Assembly (NCBI GenBank): GCA_022041995.1
Contig: CP074381.1
Span: forward strand, 1,984,001-2,048,000
Origin: Cupriavidus necator
GTDB taxonomy: Bacteria > Pseudomonadota > Gammaproteobacteria > Burkholderiales > Burkholderiaceae
Reading direction: 5' to 3'
DNA: 64,000 nucleotides
The notes beneath the pieces are model-generated. The model was not told where the DNA came from and ran no database searches. It was given only the letters and a program-made list of their open reading frames with translations. Position numbers and translations under genes: made by a program. How positions within the stretch are numbered: position 1 is the first letter of the stretch; the number at the start of each line of letters is the position of its first letter. Shown here piece by piece: positions 39,892 to 48,766 of the stretch.

Positions 39892-40202
39892 GTGTTCATA
39901 CAGCGTCGGATATCGCTGATAGATGGTGCGTAGCGAGGCGATCGTCGGAGTTGGTAACCCCAGCTTCTCGCCCACGTAGCGCAAGAGCTGACGGGGAGTG
40001 TGTTCAGTTGGTCAAGGGTACAGCCACTTGCCCGCAGAAATGCCAGCTGGATGGCGGCTCCGGCGCGGCCGGCACGCCGAAATTTCTGGTTGATTGCGGC
40101 AACGTCGCTGTCGGTCAGCGCGAAATAGTACTCGACATCGAATTCCGACAATCGAGAAGGCAAGCTGTCTTTCCCCACATAACGAAATTCCAAGCCCGGC
40201 AT
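39892..40202 (-). pseudogene. Tn3-family transposase, N-terminal remnant
   Basis: The frame starts MPGLEFRYVGKDSLPSRLSE and continues FRRAGRAGAAIQLAFLRASG, characteristic of the DUF4158 N-terminus of Tn3-type transposases. One missing C in the run near 39990 shifts it into LLRYVGEKLGLPTPTIASLR, which continues to the IS5 end at 39891. About 90 percent of the ~1000-residue protein is absent. A resolvase remnant at 18.7 kb could come from the same or a similar transposon. Confidence 0.75.
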
Positions 40203-40413
40203 CTTCCGCCCCCATCCAGGTGACACGATCCGAATTCGCGGGCGGACATGGTACTCCCGAAGTCACTTGAGGGCAGCAGACAGCTGCCTGCTTTGCACGG
40301 AGCATCTTATAAAGAAAGGCTTTGCGGGGAAACCGTAAGATTTTACTGAGATGGACCCGACGTCTCCCTTCGGGGGACACTGTCGGCCTCAACCTGACAC
40401 GTGGAGGTTCATC

Positions 40414-41439
40414 ATGGAAATCGACATCCTTGGCATCGATCTCGCCAAACAAGTGTTCCAGCTCCATGGCGCGGACCACCGCGGACGGCCTGTACATCGA
40501 GCGAAGGTCTCCCGTGGCTCGCTCCTGGAGGCAGTACGCACGCTGAAGCCGGGGATGGTCGTTATGGAAGCTTGCAGCACCGCTCACCACTGGGCACGAC
40601 GCTTCCAGTCGCTAGGCATTGAAGTCCGGCTGATCAGTCCACAGTATGTCTCGCCCTTCGTCAAGACGAACAAGAATGACCGCAACGATGCCGAAGCGAT
40701 CGTCGAGGCCGCCAGCCGGCCTGCCATGCGCTTCGTTACAGTCAAGTCGGTCGAGCAACAGGATATCCAGGCCGCGCACCGGATGCGCGCAATCCTTCTC
40801 CGCCACCGTACCGCCATGATCAACCAGATGCGTGGCCTGCTCGGCGAGCGGGGACTCACGATTTCGCGTTCACCCGAGGCGTTCAAACGCGCCATCCCGG
40901 AATTACTCAGCAAGAGCGCCGACGAACTGACGTCGTTCTGCCAGACGCTGTTGACTGAAATGCTGCAGCACCTGCAGGCGATCGAGGCGCGCGTCCATTT
41001 GATCGAAGCATCGATCCAGTCCTTCATGAAGCGATCCGCGCTGTGCAAGAAGATTGCGGAAGTGCCTGGCATTGGTCCGATTACCGCCACTGCCATGGTC
41101 GCCGCTGTCGGCGACGCCAAGCAATTCAGGAACGGCCGCCATTTGGCAGCCTGGCTCGGCCTGGTGCCACGCCAGTACTCCTCAGGGGGCAAGCCCAGAC
41201 TGCACGGGATTAGCCGGCGCGGTGACACCTACCTGCGGACTCTGCTTATCCACGGCGCCCGGGCGGTCTTGCGCTACGCAACCAGAAAAGCCGATCCGCA
41301 GAGCGTCTGGCTGCAGCAACTGATTGCACGGCGGGGGCACAACTGCGCGGCGGTCGCACTCGCCAACAAGAACGCGCGCGTCATCCAGGCGCTGCTCAGC
41401 GGAGACTCGAACTATATGACGCGACGCGCGGCAGCATAG
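40414..41439 (+). CDS. IS110-family transposase, copy A
   Basis: A 341-residue DEDD transposase. The N-terminal RuvC-like domain has GIDLAKQVFQLHG (Asp), VVMEACSTAHHWAR (Glu) and TNKNDRNDAEAIVEAA (two Asp); the C-terminal domain carries VPGIGPITATAMVAAVGD and LAAWLGLVPRQYSSGGK, where the serine nucleophile sits. ATG 40414 has a GTGGAGG site. The gene is intact. Such elements have no terminal inverted repeats, so exact ends (about 40240 and 41475) cannot be given. It separates the Tn3 remnant from the integrase tail. Confidence 0.92.
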   Translation: MEIDILGIDLAKQVFQLHGADHRGRPVHRAKVSRGSLLEAVRTLKPGMVVMEACSTAHHWARRFQSLGIEVRLISPQYVSPFVKTNKNDRNDAEAIVEAASRPAMRFVTVKSVEQQDIQAAHRMRAILLRHRTAMINQMRGLLGERGLTISRSPEAFKRAIPELLSKSADELTSFCQTLLTEMLQHLQAIEARVHLIEASIQSFMKRSALCKKIAEVPGIGPITATAMVAAVGDAKQFRNGRHLAAWLGLVPRQYSSGGKPRLHGISRRGDTYLRTLLIHGARAVLRYATRKADPQSVWLQQLIARRGHNCAAVALANKNARVIQALLSGDSNYMTRRAAA

Positions 41440-41572
41440 CTCCCAACCGCTTGCAAGGAGAGAAATACCCACGCAGGTTTGCGAAGCTTCTCAAAGCGAT
41501 GACGAAATTGGTTGAACCAGCATCCTAAAGCCTGTTTTTCGTGCCGGCGGCCGGTTTAGGCACGCCGCGATT

Positions 41573-41881
41573 TTGCTAAGGACAGGGTGCGCGGATCTCA
41601 TCGAGGCTGCGGGCGTGCTTCGGCAAGCGCCCATCGGGCAAGCCGGATACATGCATGCAGACCGTTTCGACATCACGAACAAGAAGCTTGCAAAAGGCGT
41701 CGGGTCCATACATGCACAAAAAGGACGACTACCCCATGCAACGCACGCGCTGGCCAAGGGCGTCGAGCTGAGCGCCGTGCGCGATAACTTGCGCCATGCG
41801 TCGATTTCGACCACGTCGATCTATCTCCACAGCGACGACGTCAAGCGGGCAAGGCAGTTTGGGCAGGCGTTCACGGCCTGA
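41573..41881 (+). pseudogene. Tyrosine recombinase C-terminal fragment
   Basis: The end of the frame, LPHATHALAKGVELSAVRDN and LRHASISTTSIYLHSDDVKR, is the catalytic end of a phage-type integrase with the tyrosine in TTSIYLH; the HxxR box is damaged. The upstream part is scrambled. It would complete the integrase half cut by IS1182 at 34.9 kb but now lies in the opposite orientation 6.7 kb away. Confidence 0.75.
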
Positions 41882-41960
41882 ACTGCTTATTCTCAATCCG
41901 AATAAGGCGAAGTGTTTTCATAACCACAAGGCTTATGATGGCAATTCGGCCTTATCTTGG

Positions 41961-42227
41961 TCAGAGGCCTGCCTGAGCCTGGCCGCTTTGCACCGCGCGC
42001 TTGATCTCCGGCGCCTTGAACAGTGACGCGTTGGCGTGCACCGTGATCTTCAGCTTGCCCCCGGTGGCAGCCTCCACATCCCTGGCGAATTGGGTAATGT
42101 TCTCGGTGTGGTAGTTGGTCGCGGGATAGGCGTTGGCCAGGTCCCACCTGGTCTGGGCCTGCACGCTAGCGATGAGGGTCAGGCCCGCGAAGGTAGCCAG
42201 CGCGATGTGCTTGATCGGATACGACAT
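41961..42227 (-). pseudogene. TRAP transporter solute-binding protein (DctP), N-terminal fragment
   Basis: A signal peptide (MSYPIKHIALATFAGLTLIA, cut after SVQA) followed by RWDLANAYPATNYHTENITQ and FKAPEIKRAVQSGQAQ, the usual first lobe of DctP-type receptors. The frame ends after 88 residues of a normal ~330. The truncation is next to the integrase fragment and suggests a recombination breakpoint. Confidence 0.75.
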
Positions 42228-42341
42228 GAAATGTGCTCCGGAATTGAGAAACTGGGAAACGCTGCAGGAAACGGACGCAGTCATCCCCGCCACGGCCCGC
42301 ACGGGTTGGCGATAGCGTGGACACCGTTGCGAGAAATCGAC

Positions 42342-42599
42342 TTACTTCTTGGGTGAAAGACCTGGCGGCACGGCCGGCAGATCCTTGCTCTCGGACTTGG
42401 GCTCTTCAGGAATCTTGCAGTCGGGATCCTTGAACGGACCGCCCGCCTGCTGCACCCACTCCGGGCTGATGCGCATCTGCGCGCAGACGACCTGGCCGGA
42501 TTGCATGTTCTTGAACAGGAAGAAGCCGCCGGAGGGCTGAGCGGCCACCGTGCCGCTCAGCACAAACCCGAGAAGAACAGCGAAGCACTTGGATGTCAT
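42342..42599 (-). CDS. Small secreted protein of unknown function
   Basis: An 85-residue exported protein with a clear signal peptide (MTSKCFAVLLGFVLSGTVAA) and a mature part of ~65 residues with two cysteines and a Pro/Lys-rich tail (IPEEPKSESKDLPAVPPGLS). An AGGAG ribosome site precedes ATG 42599. It follows the pyroglutamyl-peptidase-like lipoprotein gene by about 20 bases and is surely in the same operon, so a partner role is likely. Confidence 0.65.
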   Translation of the reverse strand: MTSKCFAVLLGFVLSGTVAAQPSGGFFLFKNMQSGQVVCAQMRISPEWVQQAGGPFKDPDCKIPEEPKSESKDLPAVPPGLSPKK

Positions 42600-42619
42600 G
42601 GCACTACTCCTTTGATGGA

Positions 42620-44284
42620 TCACCGTGCGCCCGATGCGGCAGCCAGGCTGTCTGCCACCGCGAATACCAGATTACGCGCCTGCGCCACGATGGCGTCGCG
42701 CGTCTGCTCGAAGGTGGCATCCGTGATCTTGCCATCGCTTCCCGCACCGAAAACCGTCATCACCGGCGTGTGGATGTGTCCGGCCGGGATATTCAGATTG
42801 AAGACATCGCGCAGCAGGGTGTTGCGGTAGGCGCTCTCGTTGGAAAGGTAGTTCCCACCGCCGCCGGACGTCGCGCAGTTGGTCTCCAGGGGGTTCACGG
42901 CGGGCGCAGCCTGGAGCGCGGCAGAAGCTGCATAGTAAGCCTCGATCGTGCCGGTCCCTGCCAGAAACGCTGCCACGGCGACATCCACCGCCTTCTGGGC
43001 CTGCTCACGCGCCATACCCGCATCGCTCGCGGATTTCGAGCAGTACGCCTGCACGTCGTACGAATCCCGCCGGATCACCTTCCAGCCGTTCGACCCGCCC
43101 GCGTTGCCGATACCGGCGCCCGTCTTCGCGTCGATCATGAATTGGAACGGCAGGCTCGCCTGGGTGAACTGGGGCGGATCGTCCCGCTTCCAGGGCTTGG
43201 TCTCCCGGCCGAACCAGCGCGCCGGCGGGAAGATGTCGCATTCCAGTGCCGCAGCAAATTCGCCACCTGCCCTGCATTCGGGATGCTGATTGTCATTGCC
43301 GGGAAAATTGGCGGAGTGATATCGACCGTTGAAATGCTCCAGATGGAAGGCGCCGCTACCCTGGCTCATGCTGATGGACGCTTCGACGCGCTTGGGGCCC
43401 GACTTGAACCACGGGCCCAGGGTGTCTTCCTGCATTCCCATCGCGAAGGAGCCGTAGTTCACCGGCAGGACGAAGGTGCGAATCACGGCCTGGGTCCCGT
43501 CAGGCAGGGTGCGGGTCACGCCGTCCAGCGACAGGATAGTGGCGCCCGAAGGGTTGCCGATGCGGATATTCGGATTGCCGTCCACCCCCGGCGCGCCGAG
43601 CGTGAATGGATCGAAGCCGCTGACCAGGATGCGCTTGTAGCGCACCCCTTCGGGAAAGTCGATTGCATCCTGACCACGCGAGGCACGCTCGAAAGTCTGC
43701 TCCAGCGCGGCACGCTGCTCGTCACTGAGTGCGAAGTCGGGCTTCCACTGGCGAAGCGCAAGCGTCATCGTCAGCCGCGCCCAGTACAGCATGCGGTCGT
43801 CACTCTTGGGCAGCGTGCCCTCGACCTTGCGCCCCTGGACGCGGTCCACCGCCGCCTGCCAGAGTTTCTGGCCCTCGGTCTTGACCAGCGCCAAGGCCTC
43901 GTCATGGCTCGATGCCCCCGCCACGCCATCCTTGCACAGCTTGCGCGCGAACTCCGGGCCGAATTTGTCGAAGCCGCTGGCCTGCAACAGTTGCTGCGAG
44001 AAGCTGAACGCATCGCTGGTACTCAGCTTGTTGGTCAGGCGCTGCTCCTCGAACGAGGCCGCGACAGTCGTGTCCATTGCGCACCGTGCCTGGATTGCCG
44101 GAGGTGTCGGAGGAGCTGGAGAAGTCGGGGAAGCCGCGCCGGACCGGTCGCTGCCGCCCTCACCGCAACCGGCCAATATCGCCATGCAGGCGCTCAGCAG
44201 CGCGCCCTTGCTGAAAGACGCGAGCCAGCAAGGCCCGTCGGTCTTGTCCGCGCTCACGCGGAGCCTCTGAAAGTCGCACGCCAT
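42620..44284 (-). CDS. Lipoprotein with pyroglutamyl-peptidase-like (C15) domain
   Basis: A 554-residue lipoprotein. ATG 44284 has a GAGGAGAAG site; the signal region ends in a lipobox (ILAGC, Cys40) followed by a Ser/Pro linker. After a helical region, RYKRILVSGFDPFTLGAPGV matches the first strand of pyrrolidone-carboxylate peptidases, and near the C-terminus YLSNESAYRNTLL plus GHIHTPV match their active-site Cys and His segments. The catalytic Cys appears replaced (SNxxxYRNT instead of SNxAGxxVCN), so peptidase activity is doubtful. It is far longer than the ~215-residue enzyme. It forms an operon with the 85-residue secreted protein. Confidence 0.65.
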   Translation of the reverse strand: MACDFQRLRVSADKTDGPCWLASFSKGALLSACMAILAGCGEGGSDRSGAASPTSPAPPTPPAIQARCAMDTTVAASFEEQRLTNKLSTSDAFSFSQQLLQASGFDKFGPEFARKLCKDGVAGASSHDEALALVKTEGQKLWQAAVDRVQGRKVEGTLPKSDDRMLYWARLTMTLALRQWKPDFALSDEQRAALEQTFERASRGQDAIDFPEGVRYKRILVSGFDPFTLGAPGVDGNPNIRIGNPSGATILSLDGVTRTLPDGTQAVIRTFVLPVNYGSFAMGMQEDTLGPWFKSGPKRVEASISMSQGSGAFHLEHFNGRYHSANFPGNDNQHPECRAGGEFAAALECDIFPPARWFGRETKPWKRDDPPQFTQASLPFQFMIDAKTGAGIGNAGGSNGWKVIRRDSYDVQAYCSKSASDAGMAREQAQKAVDVAVAAFLAGTGTIEAYYAASAALQAAPAVNPLETNCATSGGGGNYLSNESAYRNTLLRDVFNLNIPAGHIHTPVMTVFGAGSDGKITDATFEQTRDAIVAQARNLVFAVADSLAAASGAR

Positions 44285-44403
44285 GACGCTCTTCTCCTCG
44301 AACGGGTGGAAAACACGTTGACAGCAAGACACCCCGCATGACCGGAGACGCTGTCGGACATATCAGTGGTGTCGCAGCTGCATGGTCAGCATGTCACGCA
44401 ATC

Positions 44404-45248
44404 GGGTTCTGTCGCGATAAGGAATTACTGTAAGGGCGACCGAGGGTGGCGAGAGCGCCGCGGTCATATGGCCAAGGAATAGAACTGCTCGGCGGCCGAC
44501 GGACTGCTCCCCCTGGGGATAACCATCTGCCCTTTGCGGATCATCCGCATGGTCTCGATGCCACCGAGGATGATGCGAGCGCAGCGAAAATTCTGGAACC
44601 CCAACATCGACCTGACCCGGCGTTTGATGCCACGGTGGTCCTGCTCAACGAGGTTATTCAGATACTTGTTCTGCCTGATCTTGATCGGCGTTTCCCGCTC
44701 AGCATTGATCGCCTGCAGGGCCGCGAGGTTCGCGCCACTCTTGTCCACCGTGACGGTATTTGGCGCACCGTTCTGGGCGATGGCCTTTTCGAAGAAGCGC
44801 CGGGCAGCGGCAGTGTCTCGGCGCGCGCGCAACAGGAAGTCAATGGTCTTGCCGTCCTTGTCCACGGCCCGGTAGAGATACTTCCACTGGCCCTTGACGA
44901 GGATGTAGGTCTCGTCCATGCGCCAGCTGTTGCCTACCGGGCGCTGGCGCCGACGAAAGGCCTTCTCGAGCACCGGCAGCAGCTTGATCACCCAGCGATG
45001 CACCGTGGAATGATCCACCCCGATGCCGCGCTCGGCCATCATCTCTTCCAGACCCCGCAAGCTCAGCGAGTACGCCACGTACCAGCGCACGCACAGCAGA
45101 ATCACGTCCACCGGATGGTGCAGGCACTTGAGGACATTGGCAATGCCGCCTGGCAAGCTCGTGCGCGGCGTCTTCGCTGGCTTATTCATCTGCTGACTTG
45201 CGGTTTCCAAAACCGGCCATTCTACTTCCCGTTATCGCGACAAAACCC
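44404..45248 (-). mobile_element. IS6-family insertion sequence
   Basis: Ends GGGTTCTGTCGCGATAA (44404-44420) and the complement GGGTTTTGTCGCGATAA (45232-45248) match at 16 of 17 positions and enclose 845 bp, the usual IS6 size. No 8-bp target duplication is seen, which is common for IS6 elements after cointegrate recombination. Confidence 0.9.
44464..45189 (-). CDS. IS6-family transposase
   Basis: A 241-residue DDE transposase. It shows HPVDVILLCVRWYVAYSLSL, RGIGVDHSTVHRWVIK, WRMDETYILVKGQWKYLYRA (first Asp), VTVDKSGANLAAL (second Asp) and YLNNLVEQDHRGIKRRVR (Glu). Full length and intact. ATG 45189 is chosen; a TTG seven codons earlier is possible. Confidence 0.93.
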   Translation of the reverse strand: MNKPAKTPRTSLPGGIANVLKCLHHPVDVILLCVRWYVAYSLSLRGLEEMMAERGIGVDHSTVHRWVIKLLPVLEKAFRRRQRPVGNSWRMDETYILVKGQWKYLYRAVDKDGKTIDFLLRARRDTAAARRFFEKAIAQNGAPNTVTVDKSGANLAALQAINAERETPIKIRQNKYLNNLVEQDHRGIKRRVRSMLGFQNFRCARIILGGIETMRMIRKGQMVIPRGSSPSAAEQFYSLAI

Positions 45249-45723
45249 ATTCAACGCCCATAGCGCTCACCGCCTGCGGAGCGGCTCAGTACAAATGGTT
45301 TTTTAGTTACCGCTCGCGAGCTGATCTTGATCGGCTCCGTTATGCCTCTGCGGCCGCGATCGCTAACCAAAAAATCCTCTGCCATATCTTAAGCTTCACA
45401 TATTTACGAATAGCGGCCGACCCTCTACAGGATACCGATCAATGCTGCGCGGTCATCGACCGTGCAGCGTCGCTCATAACTCGTTACTGATTTGTCGCCC
45501 AGCCATTGCGCCAGCGTATGGTGCCCAAGGCGTCATGTCCAGGTTGTGTTAGCGACTCTTAGCAGGGATGAAGCGATTTTGTTGCGGTAGCGACATAAAT
45601 TGTCTGGTTTGTCTGTTTGTCTGTTTGTCTGTTTGTCTGTTTGTGCTATCGGTGAATGGCTTTAAGGGCTTTTGATGGTCTCTGGTTTCTATTGGCGCTG
45701 GCTTGTTGGTATGGATTTCGCGT
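45249..45723. other. Stretch with no intact gene, ending in an octanucleotide repeat
   Basis: About 475 bases between IS6 and an IS66 remnant. No convincing reading frame is seen. It contains the tandem repeat listed separately. Confidence 0.4.
45602..45642. repeat. Octanucleotide tandem repeat (GTCTGTTT)
   Basis: Four perfect copies of GTCTGTTT at 45611-45642, preceded by one imperfect 9-base copy (GTCTGGTTT) at 45602-45610. Confidence 0.95.
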
Positions 45724-45830
45724 ACAAGCTCCCTGAACGGTCTCGACCCCGAGGCCTACCTGCGCACGTCATTGCTCGCATCCCCGACCACCCCGTCAAT
45801 CGCGTCAGCGAACTGCTGCCATGGGCGTGA
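45724..45830 (+). pseudogene. IS66-family transposase (TnpC) C-terminal remnant
   Basis: The last ~35 codons of IS66 TnpC: LNGLDPEAYLRT, then after a one-base shift IARIPDHPVNRVSELLPWA and a stop at 45828. One missing G in CGCACGGTCATT explains the shift. Everything upstream of LNGLD is lost. Confidence 0.8.
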
Positions 45831-45986
45831 CCCCGATAGAAGGTTTTGCTTATCTGTGTGCTGGCGAGAACTGCAAGCTGCTGCCGCAGCTTTGCATCCG
45901 GCATCCCAGTGCTGTGCGACCCAAGCGTATAGCGCTAGGAAGTCTCCATGTATTGACGTACTGAAGTTCGATCTCAGGAGAGAAAC

Positions 45987-47666
45987 GTGCAAACCAAGAC
46001 CCGGAACATCCACACATTCGGCATCATCGCGGCCACAGCCGCAACATTGGTAGCTTGCGGTGGCGGCGGCGATTCCCCTTCCAAGCCTTCTGCTACCGTG
46101 CAAGGTAAGGCGGTGGACTTCTACCTGTCAGGAGCGACAGTTACGTTCCTCGATTGCGACAACAAGACCACCATGACAAATTTCAATGGCGACTTCACGT
46201 TTCCTGACGGTTGCACCAAGAGCGGGCTGAAGGTTGCCGGCGGTACAGATATTGGTACCAATCTCCCATTCACTGGCGTACTTCAGGCCCCGCCGGTGGA
46301 GTACAAAGTGGGCGTGACGCCGGTGATCTCTCCGCTGACCACGCTGGCTGTCCAACTTGGCGCGACGCAAGCTGCAGCCTTTGCTACGAAGCTGGGTCTG
46401 GCAGGCAAAGACCTGGCCACTCTGGACCCGCTCCAGGACGCCGTCGCGCTGAAGGCAGCGGTGGTGGTGCAGCAACTGGTTGATCAAGTCGCGAAGACGC
46501 TGACAGGCCTGTCGACCGACGGCACATTGAGTGCAGAGGATGCTGCTGCAGCAGCATCCTCTGCACTCGCTAGCGCCTCCGGCAACGCTGACTTGACGAA
46601 TAGCACACTGGTTTCTACTGTGGTATCGAGCGCTGTGCAGAACGCCAAGAGCGGCTTACCGACAAACTTGCAATCAAACATCACCGCAGTAGCTGCAAAT
46701 GTTGCCGCGTTAACTGGGCCGGTGATTGCTAGTCAAGTAGCAAGCGTAGATGCTTCGCTTAACGCAATCACGCTGAGCGGTACCCCGGCCGATACGTTGG
46801 CAGCGCTTAAGGCGAGCGGATCGCTCAACGCGGTCAGGGAGAGTGCCCAATCGACGACGATGACTTCCCTGGTTAAAGCAGTTACGTCCGCAGCACTGAA
46901 CGATGCGTCGAACACTTCGAAGCTGGCTCAACTCGGGGATGCGGTATCTACTGGCAATGCAGACAAGATTCAGCAGGCAGCTAGCAACCTGGGCAGCGCT
47001 GTGGATAGCACAGCCATCGACAACATAGCGGCCGCAGTCACCCTGAAGAACTATCTGCTGTTATCCAATCTGACGATTAACGATACGTCTTACCCGATTA
47101 CCGATTCGATTACGGCAACGGGCGGCACGTTGAACTCCATTCAGGTCGCGGTTGCAAAGCATGGTGACCCGTTCAGAGGAGGCGAATCGGCGGTACGTGC
47201 GGGTTTCAGCTACGCCTACGGCGGCAACCGGGTGGATATCATCATCGAGAACGTGACTCTGACCTTCAACGGTGCGCAGCTGACCAACGCAGCGGTGCCT
47301 GCCGGCACGACCTATTCTTTCCGAATCAGGGGCACGCTGGCGGCTGCAGCTACGCTGACAAACATTAGCGCCGACAATCTTTTCTCCAGCGCTAACGGCG
47401 GTTCGCTGAACCTTCCGTTCACCGTGTTCCTCGACAAGCTAAAGTCTGCCGGTTCGCTTACCCAGGCGCAGATTGATACGCTCACGCCGAAGTCGGTAAG
47501 CAGGTTCCCCGTGACGTTCGCCACAACCGGTATCAGTGGCAAGCGTGTGACGGTAGGTGCGTTGGCTGGCAGCAGCGTAGAGAAGACCAAGACTGCATCG
47601 GTGAAGACTGACTCGGCAAAGGTCACCGGCGACGGCCTCAAAATTTCGGTGACGCTCAACCCGTGA
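45987..47666 (+). CDS. Ala/Ser/Thr-rich lipoprotein of unknown function
   Basis: A 559-residue lipoprotein. GTG 45987 follows an AGGAGAG site; the signal ends in LVAC (Cys24) followed by GGGGDSP. The first mature part (KAVDFYLSGATVTFLDCDNK, TNFNGDFTFPDGC) resembles carboxypeptidase-regulatory-like or transthyretin-like folds that add variable segments. The middle (~150-330) is low-complexity Ala/Ser/Asn-rich helix, and the C-terminal part is predicted beta. No enzyme motif is seen. Codons for SAEDAAAAASSALA form a 40-bp perfect palindrome. It is probably a surface or periplasmic protein. Confidence 0.7.
   Translation: MQTKTRNIHTFGIIAATAATLVACGGGGDSPSKPSATVQGKAVDFYLSGATVTFLDCDNKTTMTNFNGDFTFPDGCTKSGLKVAGGTDIGTNLPFTGVLQAPPVEYKVGVTPVISPLTTLAVQLGATQAAAFATKLGLAGKDLATLDPLQDAVALKAAVVVQQLVDQVAKTLTGLSTDGTLSAEDAAAAASSALASASGNADLTNSTLVSTVVSSAVQNAKSGLPTNLQSNITAVAANVAALTGPVIASQVASVDASLNAITLSGTPADTLAALKASGSLNAVRESAQSTTMTSLVKAVTSAALNDASNTSKLAQLGDAVSTGNADKIQQAASNLGSAVDSTAIDNIAAAVTLKNYLLLSNLTINDTSYPITDSITATGGTLNSIQVAVAKHGDPFRGGESAVRAGFSYAYGGNRVDIIIENVTLTFNGAQLTNAAVPAGTTYSFRIRGTLAAAATLTNISADNLFSSANGGSLNLPFTVFLDKLKSAGSLTQAQIDTLTPKSVSRFPVTFATTGISGKRVTVGALAGSSVEKTKTASVKTDSAKVTGDGLKISVTLNP
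46529..46568. repeat. 40-bp perfect palindrome inside the lipoprotein gene
   Basis: The 20-base arm GAGTGCAGAGGATGCTGCTG is followed without spacer by its exact complement, so the two arms meet in the middle of CTGCTGCAGCAG. The palindrome ends where T46528 and G46569 fail to pair. Confidence 0.98.
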
Positions 47667-47904
47667 TCTGCAAATTGTACTGTCTTCCGCCAAGGGGAAG
47701 GCCATCATCCCGACCGTCAAAATGCAAGGCTCGAGATAAACAACTGGTTGCGGGTTTCTCAAGGCTGCCAAATTTGCCTGAAGTCCTTTGTGGGTATGAC
47801 TTTCGCCGATTTCCGCCGTGATCCGCTAGAATTCCCGATCTTTGGCGGTCGATAATGGCGCACAGCCAGCAATGGCAACGGATTCCAACGGAATTGAGCC
47901 GCGG

Positions 47905-48540
47905 GCGCGCACCCTGGTTCAGTGGCTCGAACGTGACATCCTGTCACTGGCAGGGCCGGACCTCGCGACGCGTCAACTGCTGTTCGATTTCGTGGTTGCC
48001 GAACTGCGGCAACGTGAGGCCCAGGACCTCTCACGCACGGGCGCATACCGGCGTGCACTGCAGAACCAGCGCGACGGGCTGCTCGCTTTCGCGGGCCTGC
48101 TCGACGAAAAACTCGACGCCATTGCGCAAACGCACAACGTGGCGCGCGATCTCGTGCGCGAGGTCTGCATCCTGCATCGCAAGTCCGAAACGTCGAGCGC
48201 GTTCTGGCAAGGATGGAACCGCCTGCTTAGCCGCATCGGTCGCCCGTTTCACGACGTCTACGCCGCCGTATCCGCGGCGCTGCGCAGCACACCACGCAGC
48301 AGCTCGCTGGTCGAAAATCTCAACTCGCGACTGCGCGTATGCCTGACTAACCGGCGTCATCTGAAGGGCGGGCGGGTCTGGCTTGGTCTGCTGCAGTTCG
48401 TCTTCAATCATCGCCGCTTTGCCCGTAGCCGATGCCCTGAGCGCACTGGAAAGAGCCCGAGGGAATTGATGAGCGGCAAGCCTCACGATCACTGGCTTAC
48501 GCTGCTCGGACTCGGCCGCCTCCAGCCTCAGCTCATCTGA
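47905..48540 (+). pseudogene. Transposase-like protein, C-terminal fragment (same family as 50.8-52.4 kb)
   Basis: Residues from LVQWLERDILSLAGPDLATR to LTLLGLGRLQPQLI align end to end with the last ~210 residues of the 513-residue protein at 50829-52370, including the conserved TPRSSSLVENLNSRLRVCLT block and FNHRRFARSR. The N-terminal helix-turn-helix and first half are missing. It is a diverged copy, not a recent duplicate. Confidence 0.75.
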
Positions 48541-48652
48541 CATCGGCCGGGTTGTCACCGGCCTCTATTATGCATCGGAATCCTTAACATTCCTGCGTTT
48601 CACGCAGGCTGCTTAAGCTCGTCCCTGTAACGCAAAAATCGCGTGTTTTGAA

Positions 48653-48766
48653 CCACGCCCCTTCCGCCGCCTGCTGCTGCGCTTCGAACGCATCAGTGCC
48701 GTGCACTACGCGCTCAAGACGCTCGCCTACACGATGATCAACCTGAGGCACTACTGCCGCAGCTGA
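48653..48766 (+). pseudogene. IS5-type transposase C-terminal remnant
   Basis: A 36-residue tail, FRRLLLRFERISAVHYALKT then LAYTMINLRHYCRS, resembles the end of IS5-family transposases. No upstream part remains. Confidence 0.6.

Noticed and set aside
42593..44341. 582-codon plus-strand frame
   Set aside because: Antisense to the C15-like lipoprotein, which has a signal, lipobox and ribosome site; the plus-strand translation has no motif.
44396..45256. 8-bp target duplication around the IS6 element
   Set aside because: The flanks (ACGCAATC and ATTCAACG) do not match.
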